NCBI GenBank assembly: GCA_037577475.1
Contig: CM075203.1
Coordinates: forward strand, 235,001 to 299,000
Reading direction: 5' to 3'
Length of the DNA stretch: 64,000 nt
Origin: Chaunax sp. Z400
Lineage: Eukaryota > Chordata > Actinopteri > Lophiiformes > Chaunacidae
Shown: positions 59,057 to 64,000 of the stretch, piece by piece
Position numbering within the stretch: position 1 is the first letter of the stretch
How the letters are laid out: each line of letters starts with the position of its first letter
Program-made: the position numbers and the translations under genes
Notes under the pieces: model-generated
What the model was told of the DNA's origin: nothing
The model's input: the letters and a program-made list of their open reading frames with translations, nothing else
Databases searched by the model: none

Positions 59057-59450
59057 GTAACCCTGCATCCAGGGAGCGTAATGTTCTAGACGGGTAGTAG
59101 GGTACTACGAGCTCCTGAAGGTATGTTGGTGCCTGAACATTAAGGGCTATGTATGTGAGGAGAAGGATTTTAAATTCTATTCTGGATTTTACAGGGAGCC
59201 AATGCAGAGAGGCCAATACAGGAGAGACATGATCTCTGATACTAGTTCTGGTCAGAACACGTGCAGCAGCATTCTGGATCAGCTGGAGAGTCTTTAGAGA
59301 CTTGTTGGGACAGCCTGATAATAGGGAATTACAATAATCCAACCTGGAAGAAACAAATGCATGGATTAATTTTTCTGCATCTTGATTTTTGATATATTAC
59401 GTAAGTGGAAGAAGGCAGTCCTAGAAATGTGTTTTATATGGGAATTAAAG
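59057..59450 (-). mobile_element. LINE fragment at the TBC1D12 break
   Basis: The minus-strand frame reads DYCNSLLSGCPNKSLKTL, NAAARVLTRTSIRDH, ASLHWLPVKSRIEFKILLLT and PTYLQELVVPYYPSRTLRSL: the C-terminal part of a common fish non-LTR reverse transcriptase (L2/CR1-like). It abuts the coding part of 59017-59056 directly, so the donor gtaacc there comes from the LINE. Confidence 0.85.
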
Positions 59451-59754
59451 ATGGGAATATACAGATGAACATTCCTGAACACCACAGGAAGTTCACTCCT
59501 ATTCACCCCATCCCCAGGATCCTGTCTCTCTACTCAAAGCCCCTCCCACTGGATGTGGCTTGCAGAGTTTGGGATGTTTTCTTTCAGGATGGGGAGGAGT
59601 TCCTGTTCAGGACAGCTCTGGGGATCCTGAGGCTCTACCAGGACGTCCTGCTGCACATGGACCTCATTAACATTGGTGAGCTATCACCTCACCCGTGGTT
59701 GCCTTGGTGACCTTACTCACACAATGGCCAAACAGCCTTTAAAGGCATGGAACA

Positions 59755-60970
59755 CCTGTAAATGACTTGACTTGAGTGACTGAGACTGGAATTTGTTCTC
59801 TTGAATAATGTGCACTCAGGGATTTTGCATGGACTTGTGTCAAGTAACTTGGACTTGTAACTTAATTTGTATCATCAGATATGAGACTTGACTCTTTCTT
59901 GTCTTGAGTGACATTGGACATGATTGGACTCGTCACAGGTGACTTGGGCTTGTCTTATGCGAGACTCAACATGTACTTGGAATGACTTAAAACTATGGAC
60001 AAGTGTCTAGTAGCTTCAGTTTTGAGTTGGACTTCTGTAAAGAAACTTGAGCCCCAACTCTGACTCATGTTAAATTGACTGTGAGACTTGTCTTGGTCTG
60101 TTTTCACTCAACTCTGAAACTAGACTTCGACATGTCTTGGGCGACTTTGAGCCTTTACTTGGGTTGTTTTCAAGTGACTTTGGATCCTGATTTGAACTTG
60201 TTGGTGATGACTTGAGACTGATTCTTCTTGAATATCATAGAACTTGGACTCATGATGTGGATTTAAGACTCGACTTGGACTTTTCTCAGATTGACTGGGA
60301 GACTTCTCAGGTCTAATCTCAGCTGACTCTGAGACACAACCAGAGGTTACTCTGAGAGTCAATTTAGGCTTGTTTCAAGTGATTTTTAAACTTCACTTAT
60401 CAGAGGTTACATGAGGCTTAACCTGGACAAGTTTCGAGTAACCAGAGTTTTGACTTATTTTTACTTTGAGTTTTTGGCTTATGTCGAGTAACTTGAGACT
60501 TGAATCAAAGATGTTTCAAGGGACTTGAGACTTGTCTCGGATGATTTTAAAATTTGACTTGAACTCCTTTCAGGTGACTTTGAGCCTTTACTTTGACTAA
60601 TTTTAGGTGACTTTGACACTTTCTTGTAGTTGTTGGAGATTACTTGAGACTCTGACTTTCCTCAAGTGGCATGGGAAATAACTTGGACTCCTCCTGGGGG
60701 TTTAAGACTTGGCTTTGACTTGCCTCTGATAGACTGTGATCTCAAAGTCACCTGTAATGAGTTTAAGTCAAGTTTCAGAGTCAGCTGAGATTGACCTGGA
60801 AAAAGTTTGTGTAACCGGACTTTTGATTTGGACTTATGTCAAGTAACACAAGACTTGGCTCAAAGTTGTTTGTGGTGATTTTGAAACTTGACTTGAAGTT
60901 GTCGGAGATGACTTGAGATGACCTGGACCAGTTTCGAGCCATTTGAGACCTGACTCAGACCCATCCCAGG
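59755..60970 (+). repeat. Decayed gacttgagacttgactt repeat, 1.2 kb
   Basis: The motif gacttgagacttg/acttggacttg recurs dozens of times, diverged, across the whole intron between exons 59518 and 61104. Occasional orientation changes (caagtcacctg) are visible. Confidence 0.8.
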
Positions 60971-61369
60971 TGAATTTTTGATGTAATCATACCTTTCCAG
61001 TATAAATACTCATTAGTAAATATACAATTAATACATCAGATGTTGCAGCTGACACACAGGAAATGTCATATTGGAAAAGAAGTTCTATTGTGTCCTCCTG
61101 CAGCTCAGTTCCTGTCCCGCCTCCCTGATGAAGAGCTGCTCTCTGATAGGCTGTTCTCTTGCATCTCGGCCTTGCCCATGCTGAGTGGAAACAGGAAGTG
61201 AAGTCAGGTGAGTCACCTGACAGACAGACCGATCTGACTGTATAAGAATAATGAAGTTTCAATTGAAGTTTTTGTTTTTCTCTCCCAGGTTTTGTCTTCC
61301 TGTAGAGTCGGAGAGGAGCATCAGCTGATCCAGAGTCTGTTTCATGAAGAAATTTGGTGTGAAAGTTGA

Positions 61370-62158
61370 TCATGTGACATAAGACCCCAGTAAACTCTGG
61401 AGTGGATCTGGAAAAGGGGCCGGTTTCAGGGAATTTTTGTACTTCCTTAAACATTTCATTATGGGGCTTTTTTTTAAATCAATTACACATAAATTACTTG
61501 ACTGATTTTCATGAAACTTGTTTGTAGGCCTGGATGATGTGACTTCAAATCAATCATGGTTATATAAAACTTTTACCTTTATTACAATTAATTGTCAGTT
61601 ATTTATTTTGTGTGCTTTTATAACATTCTGACAAGGTTTGTACTGTAAAGATACTAAACTATTAAAGCAGGGATGTTCACATCTTTGTGATTTTAAAATA
61701 ATTCACAGATGAACTATTTATTAGTTTATTCTGAAATGTTGAAATCACAGAATTCATCACTTGAAATTAAAACATCATGTGACAAAGGTAATATTTTAGT
61801 TTATTTTAATTATTGCCATGTTATTAAGTGACATGATGATGAGAGGTTCTAAAGATCCGGTTCAACACATTTTAACTGTCCAGCCCTTCCTAACCCTAAA
61901 GTTTAGTGTTTAATGATGACGTAACGTTTGAATGATGTTTTGTGTAGTTTGACCTCCCACCGCCAGTGTCGCTGTCCTCTAATCAGAGCTGGAGTTACGT
62001 GAAGTGCTTCCGGTTTTTCTGTCTGACCGTCTCTCATCAACGCGTGTAGAAACAAACTACAGATTTTCCACCAAAATACACCGACACGTTTTCTCACACA
62101 CACCGAGGAAAGTGATCGAAGTTCGCACTGAACCTGCGGAGTGAGACGGTCTGCCGCT
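61370..62158. other. Intergenic, NOC3L promoter side
   Basis: An ATTAAA at 61661 may end the TBC1D12-like transcript. Near NOC3L, gcttccggttt (about 62010) is ETS-like. No other exon seen. Confidence 0.45.
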
Positions 62159-64000
62159 ATGGGTCCGGTGAGTTCACACCGCAAAAATATCCCGTTAAAT
62201 GATCGTTTCATACAGAACTGAGTGTTCGCTCAGAGGTCTGCTCGTTTTATGTTTCCGTGTTTGTAGAAAAAGATTCCTGCTTTTTAAAATATTTATTTAT
62301 TGTTCGGTTCTTATTATAAAGTCAGGATTCGTATCATGATACATGCAGAGGATATACTGAAAACTAGGCGTAGCTTCTAATCAGTCAGACAACGAATACT
62401 AATCAATAACTACTGTAGGAACTCAATAGGAAAACACCAATCAATCAATACTATAAAGTAATAAAGTACTTTTACTGTGTAGTTTTCAGTAATCCTACAT
62501 CAGAATCTGTCAGAAGTTCATCTGTTAGTACTTAGACTTCAGGAACAAATACTATGAAGTACTTTTACTGTGTCAGAATTTGCTGCTTCATTCTTTCATC
62601 TCATTTTAAATGGAATCATTTTATCGGACTGAAAAATCAATTTAGGAAATAGAATTTTTTTTTTGTGGACATTAGAAAAAATAAATTATAACTTTTTATA
62701 AAAGTTTAAAAACAACAACAAAAGGCTTTTAATGCTTTTATTACTTATGCAGCTCATTTTACCCAGTTATTATATGACCTTAAAATTTAGTCTTATTGTT
62801 GTTGGAATTTATCAGTCAGTCAAATATATTTGTGTACCATTTTCTGATCAAATTTACTTCACAATTTATTTGCTGGTGAATTAAAAAATAAAATTCCTAT
62901 GATAAAATTATATAATGATTTAACTTTGTCCTAATAATATCAAAGACAGACAATAAAACATTTAATTTATTCTTTTATCACTCTGACAAACTAACACTTT
63001 CAAAATAAGAGCTCAGGTGTCTCTGGGTGAAACAGATTCTTTAGAAACTTCTTGATGTCATGTGACTCTGACTCTTCTTCTTCTTCTTCTCCTCCAGCCT
63101 CGGTCGAAGAAACGCGGGCCGACATTCCGCCGCCTGTTAAAGACGAGCGGCGTGAAGCTGGAGAACAAACTGAAGAACCGTCAGCTGAAGCAGCAGAACG
63201 TCGCCAAGAAGCAGCGCAAAGAGCAGAAGAGGCTGAGACAGGCGGTGAAAGACGCCTCCATCAGGACGCCCCGCCCGCTGGAGACGTACAGGAAGAGGCC
63301 CGGTGAGAGAGGGTGACTGCTGATTGGTGTAAAACCTTAAAACTCAAACTGAAAATAATCAATACCAGATGACCAATTCTTCTAAAACAGATTCATCCTC
63401 CAACAAACAGTCGATCATTCTCCGATCAGCTGATAATATATTATCAATTAATATGTAAATGAGCATTATTAATTACCTCATAAGCAGATTTATCTGTCAA
63501 CCTTTGACCAATAAAAAACTTTTTAGCATCTGCTGCGAACTACTTCTCCCATGATGCACTGCTCACTTGTTTTCCAACTGTATGTGATCTGACAGAGGAA
63601 GAGGAGGATGAGGAGGAGTTCCTGGAGAGTCTGCCGACTGACATGATGGGCGACGATGACCTGCAACAGATGACCGCCATGGCTCGACGAGCCTCCTTCA
63701 TCACCAGAGACCTGTCGTCATGGTAACGCCCACACAGACAAACCGGAAATGTTGTGGATGTTTCATAGGTTTGATCGTAGGTGTAGAAAACAAACACACA
63801 CAGAGTGACTGCTTGTTTCGTGTCTCGGGGCGTCCCAGCGGGCCAGTGCACAGCGGTAAGAGGCGGAGCTCAGAGGTGGTTCAGAGTTTCGAGAAGGTTC
63901 CGAGGAAGATGGCGAGGACGGAGGAGAAGGAAGTCATCCACCTGCTGCCAATCAAAGACAAGACAGGAGTCATCCCGCAGAGCATCGAGAGAGGTACGAA
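62159..64000 (+). CDS. noc3l: Nucleolar complex protein 3 homologue, 5' part
   Basis: NOC3L is a nucleolar factor in 60S ribosomal subunit maturation and export, and has been linked to replication initiation. Exons in the window: 62159-62167, 63098-63302, 63596-63722, 63839-63993; the gene runs off the right edge. The 165 residues seen match the family start: a basic region (SKKRGPTFRRLLKTSGVKLE, NKLKNRQLKQQN, KKQRKEQKRLRQAVKDA), an acidic run (EEEEDEEEF), then LPTDMM and ASFITRDLSS, and VIHLLPIKDKTGVIPQ. Exon 1 codes for only three residues (MGP). The first coiled-coil and the conserved NOC3 core lie beyond the window. All four junctions are in phase and no defect is seen. Confidence 0.95.

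Larger units (their letters stand above)
57003..61369 (+). pseudogene. tbc1d12: Broken TBC1D12-like RabGAP locus
   Basis: TBC1D12 is a TBC-domain protein of recycling endosomes, linked to Rab11. Recognisable exons: 57003-57703 (acidic disordered N-terminal part ending SRNTFE, then PGIIEYFSR, as in TBC1D12/14); 59017-59056 (RKQPSVSHSIGSQ); 59518-59675 (LYSKPLPLDVACRVWDVF through LRLYQDVL); 61104-61207 (AQFLSRLP, RLFSCISAL); 61289-61369. Missing between 59056 and 59518 is the bulk of the TBC domain, including the catalytic Arg- and Gln-finger motifs; a LINE fragment sits there. In the exon at 61104 the Trp of the family's KKWTQ motif reads as TGA (61199-61201). NOC3L next door supports TBC1D12 over TBC1D14. 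A misassembly or another intact paralogue remains possible; the true N terminus may lie at 56.5-56.8 kb. Confidence 0.68.

Noticed and set aside
59405..59517. Upstream part of the frame that enters the TBC exon
   Set aside because: It reads through the LINE edge and intron; the exon starts after the acceptor at 59517, where family similarity begins.
60987..61454. 155-codon minus-strand frame
   Set aside because: Overlaps the TBC1D12-like exons on the other strand and has no recognisable domain.

Overview
The window is vertebrate nuclear DNA, most likely from a percomorph-type teleost fish. Evidence: GT-AG introns inside recognisable animal genes, long GT/CA microsatellites, tRNA-headed SINEs, fish-type LINE fragments, a Tc1 transposase remnant and a teleost-style C2H2 zinc-finger gene. 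The genes I can name (C10orf143-like, RPP30, NUDT13, TBC1D12, NOC3L) have human counterparts on chromosome 10q, as I recall, so this looks like a piece of the fish chromosome equivalent to human 10q. The species cannot be named from the sequence.

Layout. Positions 1-36.7 kb contain no gene I can support. They hold microsatellites (GT, AAT, CT, GA), a 22-bp minisatellite of 14 copies (8714-9026), a 3.2-kb TATAG-type satellite with higher-order structure (20755-23985), two tRNA-derived SINEs, decayed LINEs, a MITE, a Tc1 remnant, an inverted pair of about 180-bp repeats (5741 and 30721) and a perfect 20-bp-arm palindrome (30926-30969). From 36.7 kb the window is gene-dense: a small four-exon gene similar to C10orf143 (36983-38362, +); a 12-exon RPP30 (39922-46043, -), whose intron 9 is almost entirely a 1.9-kb palindromic satellite; NUDT13 (47048-50486, +, eight exons), head to head with RPP30 and carrying a LINE in its last intron; an 11-finger C2H2 gene (51901-54986, +, five exons); a TBC1D12-like locus (57003-61369, +) that has lost most of its TBC-domain exons; and the first four exons of NOC3L (62159 onward, +), which leaves the window.

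Functions. The intact genes serve housekeeping roles: tRNA 5' processing (RPP30), mitochondrial Nudix hydrolysis of NAD(P)H-type substrates (NUDT13) and 60S ribosome assembly (NOC3L). They do not form a pathway or operon; adjacency reflects ancestral gene order plus possible shared promoters.

Most notable: the TBC1D12-like locus appears broken. Its middle exons are missing and a LINE fragment lies at the break; there is also a Trp-to-stop change near its end. RPP30 exon 5 carries a one-base excess in a run of six A, which is either a frameshift or an assembly error. Several dispersed repeats carry CTCF-like 16-mers. The two SINEs share a head but have different tails, one of which matches the 3' end of the LINE in NUDT13. 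I saw no CRISPR array, prokaryotic system or virus.
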